Assembly: GCF_963678635.1 (NCBI RefSeq)
Contig: NC_087062.1
Span: 34,934,052-34,998,051, forward strand
From: Symsagittifera roscoffensis
Lineage: Eukaryota > Xenacoelomorpha > Acoela > Convolutidae
Direction: 5' to 3'
DNA length: 64,000 bases
Part shown: positions 15,770 to 28,500 of the stretch, one piece after another
Layout of the letters: each line of letters opens with the position of its first letter
How positions within the stretch are numbered: the stretch's first letter is position 1
Program-made: the position numbers and the translations under genes
The notes under the pieces: generated by a model
Told to the model about the DNA's origin: nothing
Databases searched by the model: none
The model's input: the letters and a program-made list of their open reading frames with translations, nothing else

Positions 15770-16430
15770 CTAAGACTTCCAGTTACCGTCCCTACTCATC
15801 TTTGTACCGTCCCAGGCTTCTTTCTACTGTCCCAAGACTGTTCGGTACTGTCCCAGTACTTCGTCAGTGTCCCAAGACCCTTGTCCTGAGAGTACTATCC
15901 CAAGGCTACTGTCCCAAGGCTAGTGTCCCAAGACTAGTGTCCCAAGACTAGTTTCCCAAGACTACTGTCCCAAGGCTAGTGTCCCAAGACTACTGTCCCA
16001 AGGCCAGTGTCCCATGGCTAGTGTCCCAAGACTACTGTCCCAAGGCTAGTGTCCCAAGACTACTGTCCCAAGGCTAGTGTCCCAAGGTTAGTGTCCCAAG
16101 ACTACTATCCCAAGGCTAGTGTCACAAGACTACTGTCCCAAGACCCTTGTCCCAAGACCACTGTCCCAAGACCCTGTCCCAAGACCCTTGTCCCAAGACC
16201 ACTGTCCCAAGACCCTGTCCCAAGACCCTTGTCCCAAGACCACTGTCCCAAGACCACTGTCCCAAGACCACTGTCCCAAGACCACTGTCCCAAGACCACT
16301 GTCCCAAGACTGTATCAAGACTGTTCTGGTCCAACACTGTCCCAGGACTGCACTGTCCCAAGACTGTCCCCAGACTGCTCTGTCCCAAGACTTCTTTGGC
16401 ACTGTCCCAAGACTGTTGACAAGTGTCTGA
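15770..16430. repeat. GTCCCAAG minisatellite inside the retroelement 5' region
   Basis: Dense tandem units of about 17-20 bases built on TGTCCCAAGRCTA. One subtype reads CCAAGGCTAGTGTC, a second CCAAGACTACTGTC, and a third CCAAGACCACTGTC in the later half. Units near both ends are degenerate. Long ORFs on both strands here (SQDYCPKT-type and VLGQWSWD-type) are by-products of the repeat period, not genes. Confidence 0.9.
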
Positions 16431-17285
16431 GCGGTGGGACCTCTTTCTTCTTCGTTATGGGGACTTCTTGATTCACTGTAACTCGTGCCACCACTCAAGC
16501 TCTAGTAAAATTTTCCCAAAAACCCTCTCTTAAAAGCCAAATGCTGACCCCCCTTTTTCTTATTTCTTTTTAATTACCTCTCTTTCAATGTTCCAAGCAA
16601 CTTGAGACCAAAACCTGTGCGCAGGTATCTTGTGATCACCTGTTCGTATAAAAACTAAACTCAATCCTCACCAAAATGCAACAAAAATCCAAGCTAGAAA
16701 AAATAATAAAAACGGAAAGATGAGCCCACCTAAAATTCAAAGGTGACCAATGTCTACCTTTTGTCGAAAAAAAAATTTGTCTGGTACCTAATTGCCACGC
16801 GTTTTCCTCCCCCCAACTAATAATCTTATTGGGTATCACCAGAATTGTCTACGTCCGTTCCCCCCTACCAATCCGACCAGGGTACCTCCCTTAACTCAAG
16901 TTCAAATTTCGATATCCACTTATTATTACCAACGCGTGTTGATGACTAATGTAACTAAATCAACGATGTCAACTAATTAGTCACTCTAATTTCCCCCTTT
17001 TTTACAATTTACAGCCGCCAACCTCTAACCTAACCAGCCCCCCTTCTAACCTCCCCCCTTTCTAGCCCCCTTTCTTAAACCTAAAAATTACCTTAAGCGC
17101 CGGGTGCTAAACCTCTCAAGAGAAAACCGTAGACCTGTTTCCAGGCCTGCTTAAGTAAAAACGTTCCTCAAAACCGGGGGATTTCGCTTATCCAATTTTA
17201 CACTTATCTCCTATAATGTAATTTGGATTTTAACGATACCCGTTCTGCCCAACTTGCGAACTCGAGATCTGCCAAATCCTTCTTG
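16431..17285. other. Non-coding part of the retroelement 5' region
   Basis: No credible ORF. Contains C-rich tracts (around 16,800-17,070), an A-run and scattered CTCAAG motifs. Probably leader or LTR sequence of the element; no promoter element could be assigned. Confidence 0.4.
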
Positions 17286-17289
17286 GCTG

Positions 17290-17545
17290 CTTTCCCACTC
17301 GACTGGTCACCTGTTCCAGTCCAGTCTCCTATTGGTTCAGCTCAAGTGTTCCTGAACCACTTTCCCACTCGGCCGGTCACCTCTTCCAGTCGAGTCTCCT
17401 ATTGGTTCAGCTCAAGTGCTCCTGAACCACTTTCCCACTCGGCCGGTCACCTCTTCCAGTCGAGTCTCCTATTGGTTCAGCTCAAGTGCTCCTGAACCAC
17501 TTTCCCACTCGGCTGGTCACCTCTTCCAGTCAAGTCCCCTTGTTG
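17290..17545. repeat. 70-bp tandem repeat, about 3.5 copies
   Basis: TTTCCCACTCG recurs at 17,291, 17,361, 17,431 and 17,501, exactly 70 bases apart. Each unit contains GGTCACCTCTTCCAGTC, TCCTATTGGTTCAGCTCAAG and CCTGAACCAC. The middle copies are nearly identical and the outer ones differ by several substitutions. CCTATTGG contains an inverted CCAAT box (ATTGG), so an LTR enhancer array is possible. Confidence 0.9.
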
Positions 17546-18740
17546 TCCAGCTAAGTTCCAAGCTATCTGAAAACCCTTGACAACGCCCCACACTCGGGCT
17601 CTTTATTAAGGTTACTGGGTTAAATTACTAGGTTGATCGAAACGATCGAACTTGTAAAACAATATGGGTATACTATTTAATTAATATAAAGGTTTGATCC
17701 AACTAATCTGGTGTCAAAGTCACTGTCTTTTTTCGTTTTATGGTTTTTGTTCCTTTTTCTATTCTTTTTTGGTTTTTGTTTTGCTTTTTGTCTTTTTGCT
17801 CGTGTTTTTGTCCCCCTAGTTGCCCCCCTTTACTCGGTTAGCTAAGCCTCGTTCGGAGAGCGTACCAGGAAGTTTTCTCGAGTTTTCTTAAAAAGCTATC
17901 ACGGTACAACCTGAAGGTTTGCACGTTCCTGTCGAACCGCACCGCCGGTACTCTAGAATGGGCATTCAGCCCGAAGCTGTCTCAAGTGGGTTCGACTCCG
18001 TAGTCTTGATGTCGTAAACACCCAGGAGCGCCATAAAAACACTATGTAACATTCGTCTACTGCAGTCACACATGAGGCTTAAGAAAAATAGGCCCTATAA
18101 CTATTGGCTCAAGAGTCAGGGACACTATCTCTTGTGTTTGTCTACCTCAAATCAGTCGGAGCCAATTCGGTTCGTTTGTGACATGAGACTACGACCCGTT
18201 ACAGCTTAAAGGCTACTACTAAAATATCCCCCCACTCTAGAATTAAGAACGTCCCCATACTTAGGTCTCTAGATACCCAAAATACATGAACGCCGTTAAA
18301 AACCGGGTCGGAACAATCCGTTAAGTTACTTTTTATTAGACAGTGGAACTTTGATCCATTTCAGATGGATCAACCTAAAACTCGCCTTACCTCAACATAA
18401 CAATTATAAAACACACTCTAGAAATTTAAATTGGTACTCACATTGTAGCACGCTCAAGAATTGGGAGTAATTAAGTCGGTAAGCAACTCAAGAATTAAAT
18501 AGTGTAACTAAATGAGTTTAATGTTTGTCAGTTTCAATAACAGGAATAAGTTTGTACTCTAGAATGCAGTTTTATGTGGACCATTGGGACACTCAAGCTG
18601 TCCACCTTTCCACCGAAGGTTCACTCTGGTCCAGTTCGAATAGTTGACCAGTTGGATAATTGTCCAGTTCTCAGGAACACTCTGTCTTCTATTTCAAATA
18701 GGACAGCTCTACTCTAGATTATTATTGTTTCGGAAATTGC
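17546..18740. other. Right part of the retroelement (presumed LTR), non-coding
   Basis: T-rich stretch at 17,720-17,810, then mixed sequence with repeated CTCAAG and CTCTAGAA motifs up to about 18,720. No ORF of note. I infer that this is 5' LTR because it lies upstream of all element ORFs and shares the element's motif bias; the matching LTR is outside the window, so the border is approximate. Confidence 0.4.
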
Positions 18741-19533
18741 GAATGGCAATTTCCTAGTGATTTATCTTGCAACTTTCCCGCGATTGTCACTCGATTGTTC
18801 TGATTTCTCTTTTTCGGTTTTCAGTTATCGCGAGAAAATCGTGCATGACAGGCTCCATTCGAATTTTTGAAAAATTAAATTTCACCCCAAAATTAAGTGC
18901 TCTTGCTTTTCTCAAGGTCAAACTTCCAAACATGACCGACTGGCACATTCCGTCGATATGTATCTTCCGGGCGAATGTTACATTGGCCAATCGTTCCAAT
19001 AACGCACTTATTCCTTCAAAATCGCCAATTCGGAAGGTTCGCTGCTAAATTTCCGAATCAGCTGAATCTGCATTTTGATCCATTCTGGTCGAATGTCACA
19101 TGGTCGAATGTCACATAAGTATATGTATTAAAATGCCAAAAATTCAAAAAACTGACTTGTCAGATTTAGATTAATTCCCGAAATGAAACATTATAACAAT
19201 TAAAGAATAAAAAACTGAAATATCTCAGAAATGTTTACGAAAATGGTATGAAAGATTACGTTGTATTGCTTAATTACAAATGTATAATTTTGATTAGTCG
19301 GAAATTTTTGAAGTTTTCCGCTCGTTCTCTGCTTCCTCTCTGTGTTTATGTCCATCTGTTTGTCCCTGCTCTTTTCTCATAATTTTAGCAGGGAATGAAA
19401 CAATGAGCGAATCTTCTGGAAACAATTCTGTAATATTTAGTGTCTGTAGCAATGGCCATTTTGTATCGCAGTTTTTATTGTTAATTTTAAAGAGAATGAT
19501 GTAGATAAACTTTTAAAGAGAGTGATGTAGATA
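18741..19533. other. Host DNA upstream of the Raptor gene
   Basis: AT-rich, no gene recognised. A small inverted pair GGAAATTGC/GCAATTTCC sits at about 18,732-18,754, near the presumed retroelement edge. Any Raptor promoter or 5' UTR would lie here, but I see no specific element. Confidence 0.4.
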
Positions 19534-22500
19534 ATGTCGTTGAATAGAAATCGTGTCTATGAAGACACGAATTATTTCATTATTCAACCTGATTCAGCAG
19601 AAGAAAACGAAGAGAATTATTGCTGGGATGCTCCGACTTACCTCACACATCTGCATCGAAAACAGCTAGCAACACAATTACCATTTGAAACGAGCTGGTG
19701 GAAGCCTTTGGAGAAAAAGAAAACTGTTTATGTTGCACTCGTTATGTGCTTGCACGTCGGTGTAGATCCGCCAGATATAATCCGTCCAAGTCCCTGTGCT
19801 CGGATGCAATGTTGGCAAAACCCACTCCAGATTGCTCAACAAAAACCAGCAGAAGTAATTGGTGCGTTTGTTTTTTTTTGCTCTTCGTGTTGTTGTATAT
19901 TTGAAAGTTACTGAGTTGTATACTTTTTGCAAAATATGTTTTTTTTTTCGCAAATGAACTGATGGGTTTCCTGGCTTACGGAGGCAAAACTACAATCATC
20001 TCACCGAATTTGAAATTGTTCCGAAAAAAAAATTGTGATTCGAACGAAGTTTAAGTGTCAAGAAAAAAAAAGGGTTTGATATTTTTGTTTTTAGCTCAAT
20101 TTCAAACAACTACAGCGAACGAGCCAGCTTATAATACAGTGCTGATTTAAATTATCCGAACAAAACTTGAATTTTCAAACGCGTTTTTCTCAATTTGGGT
20201 TAAGATTAGACAAAATGTGAAGAGAACAAAAGTTGCTTAGAATGTCATCAGAATTAATATGCTTTTCCCCCCAAAATTTTACTCCAAAAATGGGTTATTT
20301 TGGCTTTTTTCAATTAATCAGGAATTACGCTGATATTTTTTGTTTATTGATGAGAAATATATATCACAAGAAGCCTCCTGCAGAGCCCAACAAAGTTCTA
20401 GAAGGGCTAAATCTCCAAAAACCTGTATAAGAGAAAATATTTTTGCTTGATAGTCAAGAAATGTGATTTTTACTATATAAAACCCAAAATCTTTGCTTAA
20501 AAACAAATTTTAACCAATTTACTCAAATTTTGGAGATTTAACCTTTCTAGAACTTTGTTGAGCTGTGTATGAGGCTTCTTGTGATTTTTATTTCTCATCA
20601 ATTAACTAAGTAGTTTCAGCGTAATTCTTGATTAATTGAAAAAAGCCAAAATTACCCATTTTTGGGGTAAAGTTTTAGTTGAGAATTTCGGACAAAAAAT
20701 TGCACCATATTAATTCTGATGAAATTCTCAGCAGCCCTTGTTCTTCTCTTCACTTTTTGTCTAATCTGAACCTAAATTGAGAAAAAGAAGCTTGAAAATT
20801 CACGTTTTGTTCATTTTATCCCGTTTAATTTGAATCAGCACTGTATGGCTTTAAGCTTTTATTAATGCCTTGAAGTGTTAGTTGTACTCCAGTTGTGAGT
20901 GTTATATCAATTTAAAGCCCTTTCAGTCCTGATTCGATCAACCTCACAATTTTATCAAAACAATGTCCTAGTGTTGAGAAAAACCGGTAGGAAATATTTG
21001 TTATTGTTCCGACTTTCGTAACGAAAGTAACGGAGTATTTGTGCTCCGGGTGGGTTTTTTTCTTCAGACAATTTTCAACTTTTTAACTAGCCGTTTTTGA
21101 CGGGTTTTTTATATCATTCAAAAGGCATTGTTGTCCTGAGCTTAAATTTGAAAAGATATTTTACCTGTGATTATTTTTTTGTAAAGTTATTGGGGTTTAA
21201 AGATTGCCAAGGACAATTAACGCGCGATATATATTGCGCTATTAACGCGTAAGCGGAGATTTAATCCGTCTTAGAAATCGCTCGAAATTACTGCCATAAT
21301 TGATTTGTTACTAGGAGCGAAATCTATCACTTTGTACTTTATATGGCGTGTGGGGGGATAATTTTCACAAAACATCTCAAATTAAAAAAATCATCTTTAT
21401 TTATTACATTAAATTTTTTCATGTTATTACTGCTCCATAGACTTTAAGAGGTAGTCGGAACATTTAGGGCCTCGCCCTGATACGAGCGGTCTTGTTTATT
21501 CTAGTTTCGAGCGAGCAAAGCGATTGGATAACGTCCGTTGTTGGACAAACAAATATTTTTTTGGATGTCAATTTTAGAAGACAATTGTTGTAGGCTATGC
21601 ATAATTCTTTAATTTTCTTTGCATAAGTTATTGAAAATTCCAAATATCTGTACTACTTAAACAAAAACTAAATACCCTAAATATTAAAAATTTTATGGGG
21701 CAATGAGTTACATTTTATGGGGCAATTTTCATCTTTCGTTAGTTTATGTGAACTAGAATTAATCAATTTTTTAATGTATGCAGGGAATGCCCTACATCAA
21801 CAGTATGAACGAATGCAACAGAGGGCGAGATTCAAAATCTTAACTGACCCAATCAGTGATACAGTGTCAAAAGCATGTGTTCAGCTCCGCAAAAATGCAA
21901 AAGATGACCGAGTCCTGGTTCATTACAATGGTCACGGAGTTCCGAAGCCTACTGCCAATGGCGAGATCTGGGTTTTCAACAGAGATTTTACCCAATACAT
22001 ACCAATGTGTGTGCTCGATGTGAATAAATGGCTGCAAGGACCAACAATGTACGTGTTCGATTGCTCAAATGCCGGTCTAATTGTAGATACCTTCAAAAAT
22101 ATATGTCTACAAGCAGATCCCACTCTCGACGTCATCTGTTTTGGTGCTTGTGGTCGTGATGACATTCTGCCTATGAATCCTGAGCTTCCTGCCGATCTTT
22201 TCACAAGTTGCCTCACAACGCCCATAAAAATTGCATTAAGATGGTACTGCATGCAGAATCCAGATTGCTTACCTCCTGGAATAACTGCCGAGAGTACTGA
22301 CAACATTCCAGGAAAGACAACAGACAGAAGAACGCCCCTAGGTATGCTTGCTGCTCTTTAGAGACATAGTCAGATTTTCGATTTTACACTTAATTGATCA
22401 CTACTAATCAACCTTAACTTTAGGATCTCTATTTCTTGTTCTCCTAGCCGAAAACCTTGTTTCATTGATAAACTGTCGAAGGATTATCGTTGTGTAGCGT

Positions 22501-25500
22501 ATAACAAAACCGTCATGCAGCTTTCTACATAGTAGTTTTTAACAAAACAGGCCTGCAGCTTTCTGCATAGTTTTTTTTTCTTATTTTCCTATGTGATAGA
22601 GCCTCACAATGTTTAGGTGAATTGAACTGGATCTTCACTGCCGTAACAGATACCATAGGTTGGTCTGTTCTACCAGTTTCCTTGTTCCAGCGGCTATTTC
22701 GACAGGACAATTTAATCGCAGGACTTTCTAGAAACTTTCTTCTCGCAGTCAGAATTTTGAAATCATACAATTGTAAACCTTGCTCGGAGCCAGATTTTCC
22801 TGAAGGTAATTATGATTTGCTTGGAATATCTATTACATATTTAAATGCGGGGTTCACTATCTCACCATGCTTAAGATTTTTCAACGTTTTATTGTTGCAT
22901 GTTTAACCAAAAAGCTTTTTCATGTTTAAATTGTATCTTATATTGCAACGCTGAAGAAATTCTGAATTCGTGTTTACTTCACCAAGTTTGAATTTAGCAA
23001 CCCAAACGCGGTCTGGGTTTCTATACAGGGTTTGCGAATTTGGACTCCAATTGAACACTCAAAAAACTTTAATTCACGAGATTTTCTGAAAGTTTAATTT
23101 GAACGTTTTTGCAAAACTTGAAATTCTCAGCCCTGTAGGTAATCTCACAGTTTGCAAATCTTGCCTGCAATCAATTGTTTCTAGTTTCCGAGATACGACG
23201 TTTTTTATGAAGCTTGGATTTGAAAAATTTCAGTAAATTGGAAATTCACAACCCTATTGCTGGGATTCCTTATTGCACAACCCTATTGCTTGGATAAAAT
23301 TAGTGTGGATGCCTTCAGTTTTTTATTTACCAAACTTTTACTCGCAAAATAGTGTCTAATTGTAATTGGTGCCACTTATGCTGCGTAGCATTGGCAGTTT
23401 GTTAGCATATGTAGCTGTTTTATTTGTAACTAGTGTTGATCGGTTAGGCGTCCGTGGTCGAGAGGGCAGGGCGTGAGACTCCAATACTCGGAGTCGCAGG
23501 ATCGAAACCCATACGTAGCAAAGTTTTACTAATTCGAGACCTATTTCTACCGTTTCTTTTGCACTTTATAAATCTGCTTCTTTATTGTGTTTCCGCTAGT
23601 GTTTGCAAAGCGCAGCTTCGCCTCTCTGTGAAAATAAAGAATTAGGTTGAACAAGATTCTCTGTTATGAATTTAGTAATTGTTTGGAAAAATAGTTTCAC
23701 ATGCTTATTTAAATATGTAAAGTGCATTTGTATGCTGTCGGCCATCTTAAGATTTTGTTTCGGTTTTGTAAAACGCGAAGCTATGAAACCCAGTATTTTG
23801 GAGATTTGACTATTTTACTTTAAAAAGAAACTTCAAATTGAAATTTTTTTTATTGTACAATTTTTGAAATAAAAAGCGTTGTTGAAAGTCCCCTTCTTTT
23901 GTCACGGTTGCATTTATTGTTAAGTTATCTTTCATATTTTTAAAATCTGTTAGAAGCACCAGAGGTGCGTTGCACGCTAGTATTTTCTTTTAAAATCACA
24001 GGAAATAACTGACTATAAATCTAAACTAATCTCTTGAATTTTTCAACAAAAGTATAAATTTAGGAATGGACAAATCAAAGTTGTGAGTCTTTTGAACTTT
24101 TCTGAATACTTCATTTTGAAACTGGAGTTCGTGTTTCCTCAAATTGAACTTAGCTCAATGCAAATGTATCAAGTTTTTTTGGACATTTTTAAAGGTTTTT
24201 TGTCGACTTAGTGGCTTCCGTCTCATTTTCTGTTCATTTCCTTGCAATGTTTTATTTGTGTCGTGTCGCACTTGGCGCGAAGCTCCGCTTCACCTCTGTG
24301 TCAAAATGATCTCATTTTTAACAACCCTGTGAATTGTTCAGACACTGCCAATCACCCCATGTGGAAAGCATGGGACATGGTGTGCGACTTCTGTGTTCGA
24401 CAGCTTCCCTACATTCTGTCTCCTACGTCCACCTCACAGTCACAGGAGCCACCGCGCGAAAAGAAGGAATACGTGTTCAGTCCCTTCTTCAGTGAGCAAT
24501 TGAAGGCGTTTGAGACTTTCATGACTCAAATCAGAACCACAGGGTACCAGAAGCCCAGTCTGCTTCCCATTGTTCTTCAGGTGAAAAACGCGCCCTTTAA
24601 TTACGCCTGCGAAGCGTTATCAAGTCGGAATAGACTTTTTTCAATTTAACAGCTTGTTCAACAAAATCACTGAATTATCTATCCTGCCGACATGCTCAAT
24701 TTTTTGAAAATTCCAACTTCTAATTACTTGGTGGTAATACTAGGAACTACTGACCACACTAGCAAGATTGCGAGCTAGTAATGATGACATACAGGGCATG
24801 GCTTTATTACGCGTAGCATACTCTTACTTAGCATGGAGGTAATAATGTCTTTGTCCTGGATAACAAAGGCATTGATTTTGAAACCGACCAGGACCTGTTC
24901 GTTTGCAAAATTGGTCTGTCGGTTGTCTATTTTTGCGTTGTTGGCTGTAGCAACGGCGCTGGCTTTTCCTCAAATTTAAGCAGTTTTTTTTTTGAAATGA
25001 GGAGTTTCGATTTACTTCTGGCTATTTGTACATCTAGTATCTCTGATTCTATTTAGTTTCCTTATATTTTTTGTTTGTTTTTTTTTTCGCTTAAAAGGTT
25101 TTCTTTTCTGAAAGGAAAAGATATTTTTGCTCCTTCCTGTTTCCCGAGAGTGGCGGTGTTTGAGTTAATATTTTCAAAATTTTACAGCATTTTGAACTTT
25201 TTTACAAAGTTTTTCATGCCAACAATTTGTTTCCGGCTTCACGCGTCTAGCACAATATTATCGGATTGGTTGTCGTCGTAGGAAAATTTTGTATATGTAG
25301 ATTTTCATCGATGCAGGATCTTTCTTCGCGTTTTTGGTCCGCTAGCTTACAATGCTTTGTAGTGCGAAACTCCGCTTTGCCTCTGTGTTCTATAAATAGT
25401 TCATGAATCTAATATTTCCGATAGATTGAATATAGGTTCTCGTGTATTCGGTAGCTGTTAAATTTTGTGTGTACATTCCTATGTGCTGTTTAGGTTATAC

Positions 25501-28500
25501 AGCACCCCAGAGCGGTTAGCCTCAGTTGATCAAACAGGGCTTCAAATGTGCTATTGTTTGGTCCTTGGGCCGAGAAAATAATTTTAAATGCATGACAAAA
25601 ATGCCGATTTCAAATCAGTTGATTTGCATACTGCATTTTAATGAACGGAACTGTCTATCGAAATCTGTTACAAATATTACATCTTTTATGTTCTGACGGA
25701 AAAATTTAAACTGTTAACTTTGTTTTCTTGTTGTAGGTGCTGTTAGCGCAGAATCACAGACCTCGTGCTCTTGAATTGCTGAAGCAATTCCTCGACGTGG
25801 ATGTGCGTTCCGTGATGTCTGCAATGAGCGTTGGAGTATTTCCCTATATAGCACGGCTTCTTTCCACTCCCTCAACTGCTACCCCGGATACCCTGCCACC
25901 CCTGTTGTGTATCTATGCCAAGATCATAGCCCTGGATCCCTCCTTTTATTCATCCCTGGAAATGACCAAAGAGATGTATATAAGCAGCTTTAAAGTAAGT
26001 GCTAGGAAACATTCCTTAGACGAATTTAGCATCCTTGATTTTGCCAGGTTCAAATTCGTTTTGTCGGTACTTGATAGTATGTCTTCCGTTTGTACTCCAA
26101 CCCCTATACCCTTGATGTGATCGCGATAGCGTTAGCGAAGGTTGTTTTAAACACTGAATTGCGGTAGTTAGCAGTAAAATTATGATTCACGTGCATGGAG
26201 CAAACGCTAATTTTCTAACGATTTGAAAAATACTACGAACATTTTTGAAGAAATTCTTCGTTTGCGGTTAGCCACAGCATTTAGCGGTAGCAAAGCGCGA
26301 TTCAGATTAGTAAAAAGTGATTTATCAGCTTGTTTTTTCATCAGCGATCAAACCTCCGACGACCCCTTTTTGCATCACACTTATTTTCAGCTATTAATTT
26401 ATATCATTTTTTAAATCGCCCTTCAATCGCATATCTTTTTACCACACAATTAGATTATGATTATACCTCAGCAACTAAACGGCTGACCATTTAGTTATCT
26501 TTTTGTTGAAGTTGTTGTGGATAAATATAAGTTTATGGTTGCGAAATTCGTTTTCAGGAAATCATGTGCAGTACTCAGCCGCCTTTCAGTAATCTCCACA
26601 AAACACTGGCAGCATATATAATCTCCCGTATGCTAAATCACTTGCCAGAAGTTAGGGCCATCTGCGCCGAAGACAAGCTCAGTTTTATCCCCATGTGTGA
26701 ACAACAGCTGCATGAAACAGACTATCCTCTCTTCCACTTGTGGACTATCATCTGTTTAGGAAGTTTATGGAAGAGCTGCGACGTTGCAAGACGCGCAGCG
26801 CTCCGTACCACCATCCTCGATAACTTGTTTGAAATGCTGGGAAGTCCTCACGAGGAATTGAGAACAGCGACACTGTGTGCGTTGGGAACCTTCGTTCAAA
26901 ATAGCAATGTTGTAAAAGAGAATAGCAAAAACAGCGACACATCTGAGCAAGGGAAAACAATGCCAAAAACAGACGCTCAAATGGATGATACAGATCAAAA
27001 GATAGCTTACCAGATCATCAGGTGCAGGTTTGATGTTAGTGAGATGGTACGTAAAGAACTGGCTGTATCATTGGCTCATTTTATTCTCGAAAACGAAAAG
27101 ATTTTCCAAGCAAAGTGGAAACAGTTGGTCATTAGTTTTTCCGAAGATTCAATTGCAATGACTGGGAATCTTTCACCATTTTGGCGCAATGGGGAGTCTT
27201 TTTACATTGTGAATGGAAATGACTGTGATAATCAATCTAATATCAGAAGGTTGAACAACTCGCCACGAGAAAACGAAATGACATCCTCACTTCAAGAAAC
27301 AAATGAAACTGATGATGAAACAATCAATGGGGCAAGTAACGGTTTTCATGTTGGGACTCCGCCGACGAACGGTCCCCCTGCAGTTAGAATGAAAAAGGTA
27401 TCTGTGGGTACAAATGGTCCGACTAAAGACGGAGACTCAAGAAGAAACGATAATGCCTGTGCTCAAACCCCGACAACTCTGAGAAGAAACAACCAAAGCA
27501 TGCCCGCAATTAATCAAATTGGTGCAACTGAAACAGTAGAATATAAAGATCTATGGGACACTTTGATCAGTTTGGTCAACGATCCAAGTGGATCTGTGAG
27601 TGACATTGCTAAACAGGTGTTGAAAAGGATATCGGATGCGAGCAAAGGAGTCCATGCCTCCGAGGATAAAGAGAACTCACAACCTCCTAGGGGAATCCTA
27701 AGGAGCGACAGTTGCACGAATCCTCCGAGCCATTCTCTGATACCACATAGTAGTGGTCTGAGGAAGAAAGGGAACTCCTGTGATGATCCAACGTCAAGTA
27801 CATCTAGGTTAAACTTGTTGGAGGAAGAGCCTACTGCTAATCAGGGAAAATCGCAGCACGTGAGGTTCAATCAACGCCAGGACGAGACCTATTACTACCA
27901 CAAAGAGAATCCTGCAGGGTATTTATGCACTGGTTTTATTGAAGAGTACTCGCAACTGATGTTGGAACCCTTCCATAAATGGCCGTTTGCAAAGGCAAAT
28001 GTTCAGATGCCGTCATCTGCAAACCTGTCTCCGACAGAAAAAGAATCTTTTTACAATATCGAAAAATTAAAAATGTTCAGGAGCAACGCGAAATGGAGAA
28101 TAAAGGCCAGCAAGAGGAAGCTGGATTTGTCCCGTAAGGGAGAGGTTACTGCAGTTTTACAAGTCCAGGATAACTCGACTTTCGGATCATCAACAGATGT
28201 TAAAAATCAGCTCCTCTCGTTTCAGTTTGAGCCCTACAAGAACACTGCAATGCTTGTTGGAAGCCACAGCGTGCTGAATTTTGACCTTGATTCCAAAAAT
28301 CTGCAAATTTGGTATGACGACAACGCCACTGTGCAGCATGTTGCATGTTCCAAACCTAGTGATAGGAAGTTTCTCAGTGCTGACATTGTGAACTCTCATG
28401 AAAAGCCATTGCTTCTGGTTGGAAATTCTCTGGGCTGCTTCAAAATTATTAATTGCAGTGAAAATGCCTCTAAAATTGAGGACGACAACCTCACTCGGGG

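Larger units (their letters stand above)
1..18740 (-). mobile_element. Giant Ty3/gypsy-type LTR retroelement, 5' part and coding region (left end beyond window)
   Basis: Seen: one minus-strand run of ORFs with Gag (two CCHC knuckles), retropepsin (DTGA), RT (YVDD), RNase H and integrase (HHCC, D,D,E) in the order protease-RT-RNase H-IN, which is typical of Ty3/gypsy. Six further ORFs follow the integrase down to base 1. GC content is visibly higher than to the right. The hexamer CTCAAG (CTTGAG on the coding strand) recurs dozens of times from the left edge to about 18,600 and then becomes rare, which I use to place the right limit near 18,740. The second LTR lies outside, so LTR borders, primer-binding site and target duplication cannot be fixed. 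More than 18.7 kb is far longer than the usual 5-8 kb gypsy element. Confidence 0.85.

Noticed and set aside
15770-16430. CRISPR-like array
   Set aside because: Units are contiguous and degenerate, with no unique spacers; the DNA is eukaryotic.
16049-16498. ORFs on both strands in the GTCCCAAG minisatellite
   Set aside because: The repeat unit lacks stops in several frames; translations are pure repeat products.
17980-18030. tRNA gene suggested by GGTTCGACTCC
   Set aside because: Only a B-box-like match; no A box or cloverleaf around it. Could be chance.
19678-19953. Minus-strand ORF overlapping Raptor exon 1
   Set aside because: Antisense shadow of a well-conserved exon.
23454-23645. 63-codon ORF
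   Set aside because: Lies entirely within the tRNA-derived SINE.
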